A stretch of 32,010 bases of DNA from Victivallales bacterium (GCA_017431185.1 JAFRLP010000356.1:1-32010); one strand, 5' to 3'. Positions 1 through 9,015 are shown, counted from the first letter of the stretch. The notes: generated from the letters alone by a model not told the origin. Made by a program: numbers and translations.

Positions 1-138
1 GGCGTATGACGCCTCCTTGTCTAAAAGATACCATCGAAAGGGAAAAAATCCATTCCATCAACAATGGGAAAAGGCTTTTTTTGCAGATTCGTGCTTTATT
101 TTTTGAAAAACGTTAAGGATTTTCTGACCAGGACAAAG

Positions 139-144
139 TATAAT
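139..144 (+). promoter_or_regulatory. Candidate -10 element for the pseudopilin/glycosidase operon
   Basis: A perfect TATAAT lies 47 bp upstream of the pseudopilin start. The upstream sequence has no good -35 hexamer at 16-18 bp, so this would be a weak or activator-dependent promoter. The region before it (1-138) holds no gene I can support. The window begins with a small hairpin, GGCGT-ATG-ACGCC at 1-13, which may belong to the terminator or repeat of a gene outside the window. Confidence 0.4.
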
Positions 145-190
145 ATCTGTGTGTTCTCTCAGATTGTGCGGAAATCATCAGGAGTTAGCC

Positions 191-910
191 ATGAAACGTC
201 TTTTCACCCTCATCGAATTGCTGGTCGTCATCGCGATTATCGCCATTCTTGCCGCCATGCTTTTGCCCGCGTTGAGCAAGGCGCGTGAGAAGGCCCGCAC
301 CATCAGCTGCGTGAATCAGCTCAAGCATATCGCCCTGTTTTCACAGCTTTACACCGACGACTACGACAATTTCTACGTGCCCTTCAAGGTCACCTCCTCT
401 GAAAGCAAGGCGTGGTATATGCGCCTTCAGGAACTGTTCAACATCGACAAGAAGATGTTCTACTGTCCCTCGTTCCTGAAGAATTCAGGCTGGGGTGACA
501 GCGGTATCTGCTATGGGTACAACTATTTCCATGTCGGGACGAGCAATTGTTCGTCCCATCCTGAATACTATGGGAAAGTTGGCGGCAGTGGTGGCAATGA
601 CTGGATACCAGGCAACGCCACGGAGTTCAAGCAGCCATCGACCACCGTGCTGTTCGCGGACAGTTACAGCGCCACAATCTATACGAGCAGCGGGACATTG
701 AACCCGCACTACGGTTTGAACTGCTACTACAATACGGGCGGTATTGGCGGGATGCCGCATGGCCGTCACTCCAATAACGTCAACACGGCGTGGGTCGATT
801 TGCATGTGACCTCGGAGCATGTCGCAGACCCGCTGAATTGCTACACCGCTCTGCTGCCCTATCAATACACTTTGTCAAAGAACAGTTACTGGCAGCGCTA
901 TGTGAAATAG
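191..910 (+). CDS. Pseudopilin-like protein with prepilin-type N-terminus (PulG / H-X9-DG type)
   Basis: This 239-residue protein begins with a short basic leader (MKRL) followed by the type IV prepilin/type II secretion signature FTLIELLVV and a hydrophobic helix to about residue 28. In this family prepilin peptidase cleaves before F and methylates it, and Glu5 of the mature protein is kept here. The residue before F is Leu instead of the usual Gly. Near the C-terminus there is [14 protein letters not shown], a form of the H-X9-DG motif common in planctomycete and lentisphaerote pseudopilins, with DL in place of DG. I chose the ATG at 191 because it has a GGAG Shine-Dalgarno six bases upstream and puts the signature at the N-terminus; an upstream in-frame start would add an unlikely 14-residue extension. 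It is followed after 20 bp by a secreted glycosidase-like gene, so the two are probably co-transcribed. Its role (minor pilin, or an exported protein using the pilin route) cannot be told from sequence. Confidence 0.85.
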   Translation: MKRLFTLIELLVVIAIIAILAAMLLPALSKAREKARTISCVNQLKHIALFSQLYTDDYDNFYVPFKVTSSESKAWYMRLQELFNIDKKMFYCPSFLKNSGWGDSGICYGYNYFHVGTSNCSSHPEYYGKVGGSGGNDWIPGNATEFKQPSTTVLFADSYSATIYTSSGTLNPHYGLNCYYNTGGIGGMPHGRHSNNVNTAWVDLHVTSEHVADPLNCYTALLPYQYTLSKNSYWQRYVK

Positions 911-930
911 TCAGGAAGGAGAACCCAGCG

Positions 931-3138
931 ATGAGAAGAAGCGTTTTCGGATACCTGTTTCTGTTGAGTGTCCTTGCAATGGCGGACGTTCCCAAATCGC
1001 CATGGGTCGGCAACACCCTTGGCAAGGAGGGGTTGTCTGCGGATTATGTGGAGCCTGGCTATGGGCTGAAGCCCCTGCAACTTTATGGCCGCACCGCAGT
1101 CATGGACTTCAAGCGGGTGACGCTGGGGGATGATGGCCTGCCTGCCGCCATTGCCGTCAATGACGAGGCCATCCTCTCCGCTCCGATGCAGTTCCAGGCC
1201 TTTGCGGAGGGACAGGCGTTGCAGTTCCGCCCAGTGGCTGCCAAACTGGCCAAAAGCGGTAAAAACCAGATTGCGGGCGTGTTCACCGTGGCCGCCAATG
1301 ACCTGGAACTGAAAACCTCCCTGCGCATTGATTTCGACTTCGCGTTCTGCTATACGATCACCCTCACGCCGAAGAACCCTGTGAAGGTCGATAAACTGCT
1401 CTTCAATATTCCCATGGTTTTGCCAGATGACAAATTGATGGCCCTGAATCTGGAGCCTTTGCTTCGCCCTGTTTCTGGGTTGGAGAAGGAGCGTCGCCGT
1501 CCCCGCTTCAATTTCAAGGATGACAAATTATTTGAATATGAGTACCCTGCGGTGCTGTGGTTGGGCAACACCAAGTACGGGGTGTCCGTGAACTTCGCTT
1601 CTGGAGCCAATTGGCACAGTGCGCCTGGCAAGGAGATGTCCTTTGACCCCAAGAACTCCCTGCTGAGTTATCGTCTCATTGACCACGAGTTCACCTTGGG
1701 CAAACCCGAAACCTATCAATTCCATTTCACCGTGACCCCGTTGCGGAAGATGCCCCGCAACTGGCGCGACTGGCGGGTACGCACCCGTTATAACAACTTT
1801 ACGGACACGGACGGCAATCAGCTCATCTACTGGCAGAACTGGCGGGTCAGCGCCACGGAGATGCACAATAACCGCTGGGTGGCTGGAGCCGACAACCTCA
1901 GGGGGCTGTCCGCAAAGGACGCGGCTCTGGGGCGCAACCGACTGGCCTACAAGGCGCCTGGACTCATCACCCATACCATGCTTTGTGAAAAGGACGGAAG
2001 GCATTTTGTGCTGGAAGACCCCTATCTGCGCGAACTCTGCATCAGGAATGAGGCCGTGCCAGGCTATCATTCTCCCAAGTTCCAGATTCCCGATGGCACG
2101 CCCCGCTTCACAGACGTGGAATCGCTGGTGAAGGCGATGGGGCTGGACAGCAGTTTTGCGCTTCATTCCATGCGGTCCAAAAGCACCACAATGGCTGTCA
2201 CCTACACGCCCGAGTTGATTGATTACGAGATTTCGGCGGTCAACAACATTCTGGAGCATGGTGCAAACGGTGTCTATTACGATGGCATTGGAGCCCCCAT
2301 CTTCTTTGACCAGAAGGACGACCAGGGCAATCAGCGCGGACGCTTCGACCTGGAAATCATCCGTGACTTCTACAAGCGCTCCCGCGCTCTGATGCGCGGG
2401 CGTGACCCGCAATGCGTGATGCTGGCGCACAACACGGGGTGCCGCTATACGCCAGGCCTCTCCTTCTTCGACATGCAGTTGTTTGGAGAGAACCACTTCT
2501 ATTGGTACCAGGAGCCTGACAAGCGTGACCTGTCGCAGAACGGCGACTACTACTATGCCTACATCTTTGGGGACATTGACAGTCTCAAGGTGGACTATGC
2601 CAGGCAGTGGGGACTGCCCCAGGTGCTTCTGCCTGAACTGCGCGGCAAGAACCGCCTGGTCTTCCCCGATATGCGCAAAGGCACACGCACCATGCTGGCC
2701 TACGTCATCCAGTTTGATTTGCTGCTCTGGACAAGTTGGTGTGACAGTGAGCAAATCCTCAAGTACGATGGCATTCGCAAGGACTGGGACATGAAGGACA
2801 ATGCGTTCTCCACGGTCGATTTCACTCCCTACTGGGAGAACAAGGCGTTTTCCTGCCCCGACGAAAACGTGAAAGTCGGCTACTATGAGCGCGTCATCCA
2901 GCGTGACCCCGATTTGCCGATGGACCCCACCCGCAAATATCTGGTGCTCGTCTCCAACATCCAGTTTAGCGATGTGAAGACCACCTTGACCCTGCCCGCG
3001 CATGCTGATATGAAGGTCATCGATCGCTGGAACGGCGACCAGCCGCTCGCGGTAAGCGGCAATCAGGTGGAAATCGTTCTCGACCCTTACGGCTTTGCCG
3101 TTCTGGAAATCATTGGCAAGGACAACATGCTTCCATGA
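931..3138 (+). CDS. Secreted glycoside hydrolase-like protein (GH123/DUF6067-like)
   Basis: The 735-residue product starts with a signal peptide (MRRSVFGYLFLLSVLAMA, cleavage probably before DVPK). It then has an N-terminal beta-sandwich-like half and a TIM-barrel-like half. The segment WLGNTKYGVSVNFASGANWH near residue 210 resembles the substrate-domain motif of DUF6067/GH123-like proteins. NGVYYDGIGAPIFF and MLAHNTGCRYTPGLSFFDMQ look like barrel strands carrying acidic and polar active-site residues. The start at 931 has an AGGAAGGAG ribosome binding site 9 bp upstream; an earlier in-frame start at 790 would overlap the pseudopilin. The TGA stop overlaps the next ATG by four bases, so the next gene is translationally coupled. 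GH123 enzymes act on N-acetylgalactosaminides; I infer only a carbohydrate substrate here, since no catalytic pair can be confirmed by eye. Confidence 0.75.
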   Translation: MRRSVFGYLFLLSVLAMADVPKSPWVGNTLGKEGLSADYVEPGYGLKPLQLYGRTAVMDFKRVTLGDDGLPAAIAVNDEAILSAPMQFQAFAEGQALQFRPVAAKLAKSGKNQIAGVFTVAANDLELKTSLRIDFDFAFCYTITLTPKNPVKVDKLLFNIPMVLPDDKLMALNLEPLLRPVSGLEKERRRPRFNFKDDKLFEYEYPAVLWLGNTKYGVSVNFASGANWHSAPGKEMSFDPKNSLLSYRLIDHEFTLGKPETYQFHFTVTPLRKMPRNWRDWRVRTRYNNFTDTDGNQLIYWQNWRVSATEMHNNRWVAGADNLRGLSAKDAALGRNRLAYKAPGLITHTMLCEKDGRHFVLEDPYLRELCIRNEAVPGYHSPKFQIPDGTPRFTDVESLVKAMGLDSSFALHSMRSKSTTMAVTYTPELIDYEISAVNNILEHGANGVYYDGIGAPIFFDQKDDQGNQRGRFDLEIIRDFYKRSRALMRGRDPQCVMLAHNTGCRYTPGLSFFDMQLFGENHFYWYQEPDKRDLSQNGDYYYAYIFGDIDSLKVDYARQWGLPQVLLPELRGKNRLVFPDMRKGTRTMLAYVIQFDLLLWTSWCDSEQILKYDGIRKDWDMKDNAFSTVDFTPYWENKAFSCPDENVKVGYYERVIQRDPDLPMDPTRKYLVLVSNIQFSDVKTTLTLPAHADMKVIDRWNGDQPLAVSGNQVEIVLDPYGFAVLEIIGKDNMLP

Positions 3139-4256
3139 AGGATTCCATACAGACTCTCGTTTACTACTTTCCCAACTACCATTTCGAGCCGAGGAACGAG
3201 CCTTACCATGGCAAGGGGTGGACTGAATGGGAACTGATGCGCCACGCCACCCCCCGTTTCCCAGGACATCGGCAGCCCAAAGTCCCGCTTTGGGGGTATG
3301 AGGACGAGGCAGACCCGGAAGTCATGGCCAGAAAAATCGCCGCCGCGTCTGACGCCGGCGTGGACGCCTTCTGCTTTGACTGGTACTGGTACGACGGCCC
3401 CTATCTGCAACGCGCTTTGGACGAGGGGTTCCTGAAGGCCTCCAATCTCAATCGCCTGAGATTCTGCCTGATGTGGGCAAACCACGATTGGCGGAACATG
3501 CATCCCGCCGTGTATGGTTGTGACCAGCCGATTCTCTTCCCGTGGTCAACCACCTTTGAGAGCGTGGGATTCGTTTGGGACTATATGATTGAGCGCTATT
3601 TCCGGCATCCGCAGTATTTCACTCTGGAGGGCAAGCCGTTCTTCTCGCTCTACGCGGTCTGCCGCTTCATCATCCAGATGGGCGGACTGGAGAAGGCACA
3701 TGCGGCACTGGATTTGCTGCGTGAGAAGGCCAAGGCAGCGGGTTTTTCGGGTGTTCATGTCTGCGCTGGCTGGTATGACAATCTGGACAAAGACCCGCTG
3801 ATGGTCTGTCCGCAAGGCGACTGGAAGGACAAACTCGGCATTGACAGTTACACCTCGTACAATACGCATGTCGTGGTTCCCGACCCGCGCAAGACCTTCA
3901 CCCATCGGGAACTGTGCGACTACTGGATGCCCATCTTCGAGCACGCCCAGCAAAACCTTCCTGCACCTTACTACCCTGTAGCCACGGCTGGCTGGGATTG
4001 CTCACCGCGCACCATCCAGTCTGACCATTATGAAAATCAGCCAGGAAAATACCTTTACGAAACCTTCCTGGAAGGCACGCCGGAGACATTCGGATATTTC
4101 CTGGAGCAGTTGCGAAGGAATCTCCTGAACCGCCCTCCGCAGGAACGCCTGTTGTTCATCAACGCCTGGAACGAGTGGACAGAGGGCAGTTACCTCGAAC
4201 CCGACACGCATTTCGGAACGGGGTTCCTGGACGCCATGCGCCAAGTCCTGACCTGA
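3135..4256 (+). CDS. GH99-like / WbsX-family domain protein
   Basis: The 373-residue protein has the hallmarks of the WbsX (glycoside hydrolase 99-like domain) family: an early VYYFPNYH strand, GWTEWELMRHATPRFPGHRQ, the DAFCFDWYWYDG strand, FCLMWANHDW, and the C-terminal INAWNEWTEGSYLEPD. Family members occur in polysaccharide biosynthesis loci and in GH99 endomannosidase-related proteins; the conserved WNEW(T/A)EG motif with its acidic residues lies at about residues 336-345. There is no signal peptide, so the protein should be cytoplasmic. The ATG overlaps the TGA of the preceding secreted glycosidase (ATGA), which implies translational coupling and a shared substrate. The full family length is present. 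It could hydrolyse imported oligosaccharides or act on a nucleotide-sugar-linked glycan. Confidence 0.8.
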   Translation: MKDSIQTLVYYFPNYHFEPRNEPYHGKGWTEWELMRHATPRFPGHRQPKVPLWGYEDEADPEVMARKIAAASDAGVDAFCFDWYWYDGPYLQRALDEGFLKASNLNRLRFCLMWANHDWRNMHPAVYGCDQPILFPWSTTFESVGFVWDYMIERYFRHPQYFTLEGKPFFSLYAVCRFIIQMGGLEKAHAALDLLREKAKAAGFSGVHVCAGWYDNLDKDPLMVCPQGDWKDKLGIDSYTSYNTHVVVPDPRKTFTHRELCDYWMPIFEHAQQNLPAPYYPVATAGWDCSPRTIQSDHYENQPGKYLYETFLEGTPETFGYFLEQLRRNLLNRPPQERLLFINAWNEWTEGSYLEPDTHFGTGFLDAMRQVLT

Positions 4257-4294
4257 CACGCCATTGACTGCCGATGCGAATTCCACGGGCGGTG

Positions 4295-4323
4295 TTGCAA
4301 AACGGGACGAACCGGGTTATAGT
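4295..4323 (+). promoter_or_regulatory. Sigma70-type promoter for the GH20/GH67-like gene
   Basis: TTGCAA at 4295-4300 and TATAGT at 4318-4323 are separated by 17 bp. This lies in the 144-bp gap after the WbsX-like gene and about 80 bp upstream of the next start, so the next gene has its own transcript. The short palindrome AACC-G-GGTT at 4310-4318 lies between the two boxes and could be an operator. Confidence 0.55.
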
Positions 4324-4406
4324 AGATGTCGTAAAACAGCCCCTCTCAGGCGGCTGCGTCGGACTTTCAGGGCTGGATTTCTCATTGGGAACATTACGCT
4401 TTGACC

Positions 4407-6530
4407 ATGAAGGACGGTCTTCTCTCTGCTGAAGAAAACTACGGGTTTCGGCAACGTAATTGGGACTATCATTTGCGCCATGCCAGGCGCGCTGACGCCA
4501 TTCCGCCATCGGACGCCGCCGTGCTTTCCTCCGAGTGGTGCTGCGTATTGGAGAGCGACTCGCCGCTATGCCAGCGGGCTGCCGACGACATTCGTGCATT
4601 CCTGGAACGGGCCATGGGCGTTGTGCTGGCGAAGACCTCCCGGCGGCGCATTGTCCTGGCTGTCCAGGACGACGGGGGGTGGGACAGGCCTTCCTGCCAT
4701 TGCGATGTGTCACAGGATGAAATCCGTCTCCTCGGCAGTTCCCCGCGTGGTCTCCTGATGGGAGCCGTTGATCTGGAGGACAGGCTGAGGCTGGCCGGCG
4801 GGCCGTTTCTCCCCCTGGGACAATATTGCTGGCGCCCCCTGGCACGGATGCGAAGCACCCATTCCGGCAGCGGAATCGATGAATTCCCCGATGAGGAACT
4901 CTCCGCCATCCTGCATGCTGGCTTCACCGCCATCGACGTCTTTGTGAGAGACCCGAGGAACGGGGCCAAAGCCCCCGTCGAGTTCAATGACCTGATAAGA
5001 CGCGCGGCCAGTTTCGGGCTGGATGTGGTGCTCTATAGTTACATGAACTGCTATGTGCATCCCGATTCTCCGGAGGCCGACGAGAGATTCGACCAGGTGT
5101 ATGGCGAACTCTTCCGCCAATGCCAGGGGGCGCGGGCCATCCATTTCGTCGGCGAGTCCCTGGAGTTCCCCAGCAGAGACGAGCACACCATCCCGAAAAG
5201 CGTGGTGGAGCAGGGGGACGCGGAGGGGCTTCAGGAGTCGGTGCGCCAGCCCGCAGGATACTATCCGAGCGCGGACTATCCCGCCTATTTGACCAAACTG
5301 CGCGACACCATTCATCGGGTCGCTCCAGGGGTGGAGGTTATCTTCAACACTTACAATTGGGGGTGGGCTCCATTGGAGGCGCGTCGTGAGTTCCTGCGTC
5401 ATTTTCCGCAGCGGGTCACGCTTCAGGTGACCTATGACATCTTCAAGCAGCATCGCCGCGGCGACTGTTCCTGCCCGGTCATGGACTACTCCATCTTCGC
5501 CGAGGAACCAGGCGAGTATTTCACCAGCGAAGTGGCTGCGGCCTCTCAATGTGGGCTGACGGACATTCGGGTCACCTCGAATCTCGCTGGCGCCACCTGG
5601 GACTTTGGCTGCGCACCGTATGCCCCCGTGCCCTTCCGCTGGCTGAAACGCCTGGCCATTCTCAGGGAGTATCTGCTGAAATACGGGGTCAACAGTTTCT
5701 ATGACTCGCACCATTATGGCTGGAGCCCGAATGTCTGCCAGGATTTGGCGAAGGCGATGCTGGCGGAGAACCCGCCGAAGGACCCGGAGGGCTTTCTGCG
5801 GCAACTCGCCGTCCGCGACTATGGCCAGCCGGCCTCCGGAAAGGTGGTGGAGGTGTGGCGCATCTGGAGCCGTGCCATGGACCACTACGTGGCCTCCAAC
5901 GAAGACCAGTACGGGCCGTGGCGGGTCGGCCCGGCCTACCCGTTTGTCTTCCAGCCTGTGCTGAGCCGAACCATGGACGATAAAATCGTCCGCTTCCCCT
6001 TCACCCGCAACTCCTACGGGAGCGAGTGCATGGTGAAGACGCTCTACCATCCCTACGAGAACAGCGCCCAGTCGCCCGGCCCGTTGCGTCTGCCAGGCGA
6101 ACTGGCCGAATTGGGGAGGATGGAGTCCGAATGGCAGGGCGGCGTGGCTTTGCTGGAGAGCGCCCTGGCGGAGATGGAAGGGGAGGGGGAACGGGAGTCG
6201 GGTCTGCGGCTTCTGCTGCTGGGGCGGTTCATCCTCTGCTGCATTCGCACGACCTTGGGCATCAAGCGCTGGTACCACGCCAATCTGCGCCTTCAATTGA
6301 CCTCGCGCCGGGAGGATTTGCTTGCTGTCCTGGCGGAACTTGACGGTCTGCTGGACGCCGAGGAAAACAATGTGCGGGAGGCTCTCCCTTGCGTGGAGCG
6401 GGACTCGCGCCTGGGCTGGGAACCGCGCATGGATTATGTCTGCGACCCCGCTCATCTGCGCTGGAAGCGGCGTCAGTTGGATTTGGCCAGGCGTGAGATT
6501 GAAGAATACCGTAAAATGGCTATATTATAA
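4407..6530 (+). CDS. Putative cytoplasmic glycoside hydrolase with GH20/GH67-type N-terminal domain
   Basis: This protein of about 707 residues has no signal peptide. Residues 50-145 (DDIRAFLERAMGVVL, RRIVLAVQDDGG, GLLMGAVDLEDRLRLAGG) read like the small alpha/beta domain that precedes the barrel in GH20 hexosaminidases and GH67 alpha-glucuronidases. It is followed by a TIM-barrel-like region: ILHAGFTAIDVFVRDPRNG, LDVVLYSYMNCYVHPDSPEA, ARAIHFVGESLEFPSRDEH and VEVIFNTYNWGW. A helical C-terminal domain rich in Arg and Glu follows. Glu in HFVGESLEF is a possible catalytic residue, but that is a guess. I prefer ATG 4407 over the in-frame TTG at 4401; neither has a strong Shine-Dalgarno. The last codons contain the -10 box of the next promoter. 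It probably acts on oligosaccharides released by the secreted enzymes nearby. Confidence 0.65.
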   Translation: MKDGLLSAEENYGFRQRNWDYHLRHARRADAIPPSDAAVLSSEWCCVLESDSPLCQRAADDIRAFLERAMGVVLAKTSRRRIVLAVQDDGGWDRPSCHCDVSQDEIRLLGSSPRGLLMGAVDLEDRLRLAGGPFLPLGQYCWRPLARMRSTHSGSGIDEFPDEELSAILHAGFTAIDVFVRDPRNGAKAPVEFNDLIRRAASFGLDVVLYSYMNCYVHPDSPEADERFDQVYGELFRQCQGARAIHFVGESLEFPSRDEHTIPKSVVEQGDAEGLQESVRQPAGYYPSADYPAYLTKLRDTIHRVAPGVEVIFNTYNWGWAPLEARREFLRHFPQRVTLQVTYDIFKQHRRGDCSCPVMDYSIFAEEPGEYFTSEVAAASQCGLTDIRVTSNLAGATWDFGCAPYAPVPFRWLKRLAILREYLLKYGVNSFYDSHHYGWSPNVCQDLAKAMLAENPPKDPEGFLRQLAVRDYGQPASGKVVEVWRIWSRAMDHYVASNEDQYGPWRVGPAYPFVFQPVLSRTMDDKIVRFPFTRNSYGSECMVKTLYHPYENSAQSPGPLRLPGELAELGRMESEWQGGVALLESALAEMEGEGERESGLRLLLLGRFILCCIRTTLGIKRWYHANLRLQLTSRREDLLAVLAELDGLLDAEENNVREALPCVERDSRLGWEPRMDYVCDPAHLRWKRRQLDLARREIEEYRKMAIL
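6499..6526 (+). promoter_or_regulatory. Promoter for the PLP aminotransferase gene, inside the 3' end of the upstream gene
   Basis: TTGAAG (6499-6504), a 16-bp spacer, then TATATT (6521-6526) running on as TATATTATAA. The same TTGnnn-16-TA(T/C)ATT layout recurs at several other gene starts in this window. The transcript would begin at about 6533 and carry an antisense-oriented copy of the dispersed hairpin repeat in its leader. Confidence 0.55.
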
Positions 6531-6548
6531 CCATTGATGGACACTCCG

Positions 6549-6604
6549 ATGAAACACACCGTGTTTTTGCGTTGTGTTGACGGCGGCGAGGACGCCGCCG
6601 CTAC
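6549..6604 (-). repeat. Dispersed two-hairpin repeat, copy A (inverted)
   Basis: Read on the minus strand this is GTAGCGGCGGCG-TCCT-CGCCGCC followed by GTCAACACAACGC and an AAACAC/GTGTTT half-palindrome. It matches the copies at 10029 and 10096 with a few changes. The first hairpin is GGCGGCG/CGCCGCC (6582-6588 with 6593-6599); the second arm pair is AAACAC/GTGTTT near 6552-6566. It sits in the leader between the promoter and the aminotransferase start. Confidence 0.85.
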
Positions 6605-6632
6605 CTTCACTCATCACTTTTCATGACGTGCT

Positions 6633-7817
6633 ATGCAGAATCTAGAGCAGACTTGCGGTTTTCTAGGCAGCCTTCCCGCTTCGGAGACGCTGGGCAGTCT
6701 GGTCAAGGGAATGGAGCTGGCCAGAAAGGGAGTCAAGGTTTACTCCTTGTCCGTCGGGGAGCCTGACTTTGACACTCCGCAGTCCGTCAAGGACGCCTGC
6801 GCCAGGGCCTTGCAGGACGGCTGCACCAAATACACCATCCCCGCCGGCATCACGGAACTGCGGGATGCCTGTGCAAAAAAATTCCGCGCGGACGGCGTGC
6901 CCACCACCCCTGGACAAATCATTGTCACTCCCGGCGGCAAATTCGCCTGCGCAGCCGCCATCACGGCGTTGTGCGGTCCTGGAGACGAGGTTATCCTCCC
7001 CGTCCCCTACTGGGTTAGCCATCTGCACCTCATCCGTGCGGCGGGCGCCACGCCTGTCTTCGTGCAGACCCATCCTGAAAACAATTTCGAACTGACGGAG
7101 GAGGATTTGCAGCGGTACGTGACTCCCAACACACGCCTGCTCGTTCTCTGCTCCCCCTCCAATCCCACGGGAGCGGTCTATCGTCGCCACTCCTTGGAGA
7201 CCATCGCCCGCCATGCCGTGGAAAAGAATTTCATGGTGCTGTCGGACGAGGTTTACGAGAAACTCACCTTTGACCCGGACTTCCCGCACATCCCCATCGC
7301 CTCGTTGTCCGAGGCCAGCAATGCGCACACCATCACGGTCAACTCGTTCAGCAAAAGCTACGCCATGACTGGCTGGCGAGTCGGCTACCTGACGGCGCCC
7401 GCCTGGCTTACCCGCAAAATAGACTCGCTCCAGACCCATTTTCTGGCCAATGTGACCACCTTTGCCCAGTACGGCGCACTTCAGGCCCTGCGGAACGGCG
7501 ACGCCGACTGCCGCAAAATGCGCGAGGTCTTTGCCCGCCGCCGCGATCTGTTCTGCTCTCTGCTTGCCCAAATCCCCGGGCTGACGTTTGTCCGTCCCTC
7601 TGGCGCCTTCTATGTCTTCGCCGACATTTCGCAATTTGGCCTGGACAGCACGACCTTCTGCGACCGCCTGATGGATGAGGCGCATGTCGCCGTCGCCCCT
7701 GGCTGCGGCTTTGGCGCCGACCGGTTCATCCGCTTCTCCTACGCCTGCTCCGACGAGACGATTCACGCCGCCCTGGAGGCATTCGCGCAGTTCTGCGACC
7801 GTCTTCAGCGTGCCTGA
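6633..7817 (+). CDS. Class I PLP-dependent aminotransferase (aspartate aminotransferase-like)
   Basis: The 394-residue product is a full-length fold-type I aminotransferase of the AspB/AatA branch. Visible motifs are SVGEPDFDTP (about 40-49), TKYTIPAGITELR (65-77), CSPSNPTGAV with Asn177, LSDEVYEK with Asp205 and Tyr208, and SFSKSYAMTGWRVGY with the Schiff-base Lys241. The substrate-carboxylate Arg region reads FIRFSYAC near the C-terminus. The enzyme should transfer an amino group between an amino acid (most likely aspartate, possibly aromatic) and 2-oxoglutarate in the cytoplasm. The ATG at 6633 has no clear Shine-Dalgarno. A regulator gene follows after about 30-57 bp and may share the transcript. 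Confidence 0.9.
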   Translation: MQNLEQTCGFLGSLPASETLGSLVKGMELARKGVKVYSLSVGEPDFDTPQSVKDACARALQDGCTKYTIPAGITELRDACAKKFRADGVPTTPGQIIVTPGGKFACAAAITALCGPGDEVILPVPYWVSHLHLIRAAGATPVFVQTHPENNFELTEEDLQRYVTPNTRLLVLCSPSNPTGAVYRRHSLETIARHAVEKNFMVLSDEVYEKLTFDPDFPHIPIASLSEASNAHTITVNSFSKSYAMTGWRVGYLTAPAWLTRKIDSLQTHFLANVTTFAQYGALQALRNGDADCRKMREVFARRRDLFCSLLAQIPGLTFVRPSGAFYVFADISQFGLDSTTFCDRLMDEAHVAVAPGCGFGADRFIRFSYACSDETIHAALEAFAQFCDRLQRA

Positions 7818-7874
7818 AGGCAGGACAAAGGATGAGTTTGGAAACAGGGGGTGCATTGTCATCTGAAACATTGC

Positions 7875-8972
7875 ATGCACAAGAAGACCACGGAAATCCT
7901 ATCCAAGATGCGCACGTCCATCCAAAATGGAAAGTTTTCGGACGTGTCTTTTCTGCCTGCGGAACGTGAGTTGTGCCTGCAATATGGGCTTAGCCGCGGA
8001 GCGTTGCGGGGAATCCTCGAGATTTTGGAGGGGGAGAATTTGCTTCGCAGGATTCCCGGACGCGGGATGAAGGTGCTTTCGCCGTATGAGCGCCTGGCGC
8101 CCCACAAGTTCCTGCTGGTATTGCCGAACCGGAGCATGCACGCCAACGAGGTCGCGGAGTTGCTTCGGGGGACGGCGATGGCCGCTGAGGAAAACAACGC
8201 CGAGGTTGTCCTTTTCTTCCAGAGAAAGGACATGGATGGCGCGCGCCTTCTTGGGCGTCTGGCGGAGAACCAGTGGAGCGGGGTCATCATCTACGAACAA
8301 GTACCCGATGATTTGCTGAAGAACCTTCAGGCTGGCGGATACCGCTACTGCATCGCCAACAGCGAGGAGGCCTCCGACACGCCAGCGGTACGCGTGGATT
8401 TCCGGGCGGTGGGGCGTCTGGCGGGGCATTACCTGATGGAGCATGGCCTTCGCCACATCGGATTCATCGGCGGCTGCCCCCCAAAGGATTTCCACTACAG
8501 GGAGATGCTGGCGGGCCTGAAAGGCGCGTTGGCGGAGGAGGACCTGCAACTGGAGAAAAGGCTGGTGTTCCAGTGCCCTGTCAATGCCTCGGCAAATGTT
8601 CCTCAGATTGCCGCCGCGCTTGAGAAAATGGCGGGACGGCGCTGCGCCATCTTTGCGGGACGTGACCGCTGCGCCGCGCCCATCTACGAGGCCTGCCGAC
8701 TTGCTGAACTCCGCATTCCCGAGGATGTCGCGGTGCTGGGCTATGACGGACTCTCATGGCCTGATGCCTCTGGAAAGGGTCTCACGAGCATCCGCCAACC
8801 AGCCATCGAGACGGGGCAGATGCCTGTCCTTCTTCTCTGTCAGGCGGTCGAACAGGGAACATCGCTGCCGCCCCTGACTCTCGTTCCCCCAGGAGAAATC
8901 CTGGAGCGTTCCTCCGTCTCCATCCCCACCTCCCAAAAACGGGATGGAACGAAGATGGATGAGCAAGATTGA
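7875..8972 (+). CDS. Transcriptional regulator: GntR-type HTH fused to a LacI-type sugar-binding domain
   Basis: The protein (365 residues from ATG 7875; 373 if the in-frame GTG at 7851, which follows an AGGGGG run, is used) has a winged helix at about residues 5-70: LPAERELCLQYGLSRGALRGILEIL then ENLLRRIPGRGMKVL, the GntR recognition-helix and wing pattern. Residues 80-350 form a periplasmic-binding-protein-like effector domain of LacI/GalR type (HYLMEHGLRHIGFIGG, AVLGYDGLSWPDASGKGLTSIRQP, and a Q-rich hinge-proximal segment). This architecture is known in AraR-like regulators and is common in Lentisphaerota. It should sense a sugar or related small molecule. A 17-bp palindrome begins 26 bp after its stop, at the promoter of the downstream amidohydrolase, and is a natural candidate target. 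Confidence 0.85.
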   Translation: MHKKTTEILSKMRTSIQNGKFSDVSFLPAERELCLQYGLSRGALRGILEILEGENLLRRIPGRGMKVLSPYERLAPHKFLLVLPNRSMHANEVAELLRGTAMAAEENNAEVVLFFQRKDMDGARLLGRLAENQWSGVIIYEQVPDDLLKNLQAGGYRYCIANSEEASDTPAVRVDFRAVGRLAGHYLMEHGLRHIGFIGGCPPKDFHYREMLAGLKGALAEEDLQLEKRLVFQCPVNASANVPQIAAALEKMAGRRCAIFAGRDRCAAPIYEACRLAELRIPEDVAVLGYDGLSWPDASGKGLTSIRQPAIETGQMPVLLLCQAVEQGTSLPPLTLVPPGEILERSSVSIPTSQKRDGTKMDEQD

Positions 8973-8998
8973 AAATATTGTCATTTGGATTATATTAT
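8969..8998 (+). promoter_or_regulatory. Promoter for the amidohydrolase gene
   Basis: TTGAAA (8969-8974), a 16-bp spacer and TATATT (8991-8996, continuing as TATATTATTT). It overlaps the last codons of the regulator. Transcription would start at about 9003, inside the operator palindrome that follows. Confidence 0.6.
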
Positions 8999-9015
8999 TT
9001 GAACCAAGTGTCCAA
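8999..9015 (+). promoter_or_regulatory. Operator-like 17-bp palindrome, copy 1
   Basis: TTGAACCAAGTGTCCAA is an imperfect inverted repeat (TTG.AC.....GT.CAA) placed over the expected transcription start. It shares 12 of 17 positions with the palindrome at 15097-15113 (joint pattern TnGAACCAAnnGTnCnA). The position suits a repressor of the LacI/GntR type. A second small inverted repeat, TTGCC-N7-GGCAA, lies at 9042-9058. Confidence 0.5.

Noticed and set aside
1528..3003. Long minus-strand frame (491 codons) opposite the secreted GH123-like gene
   Set aside because: It lacks a ribosome binding site and recognisable domains, and the plus-strand gene has a signal peptide, a ribosome binding site and coupling to its neighbours.
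4710..6455. Long minus-strand frame (581 codons) opposite the GH20/GH67-like gene
   Set aside because: Composition is shadow-like and there is no start signal; the plus-strand gene has the better domain pattern and a promoter.
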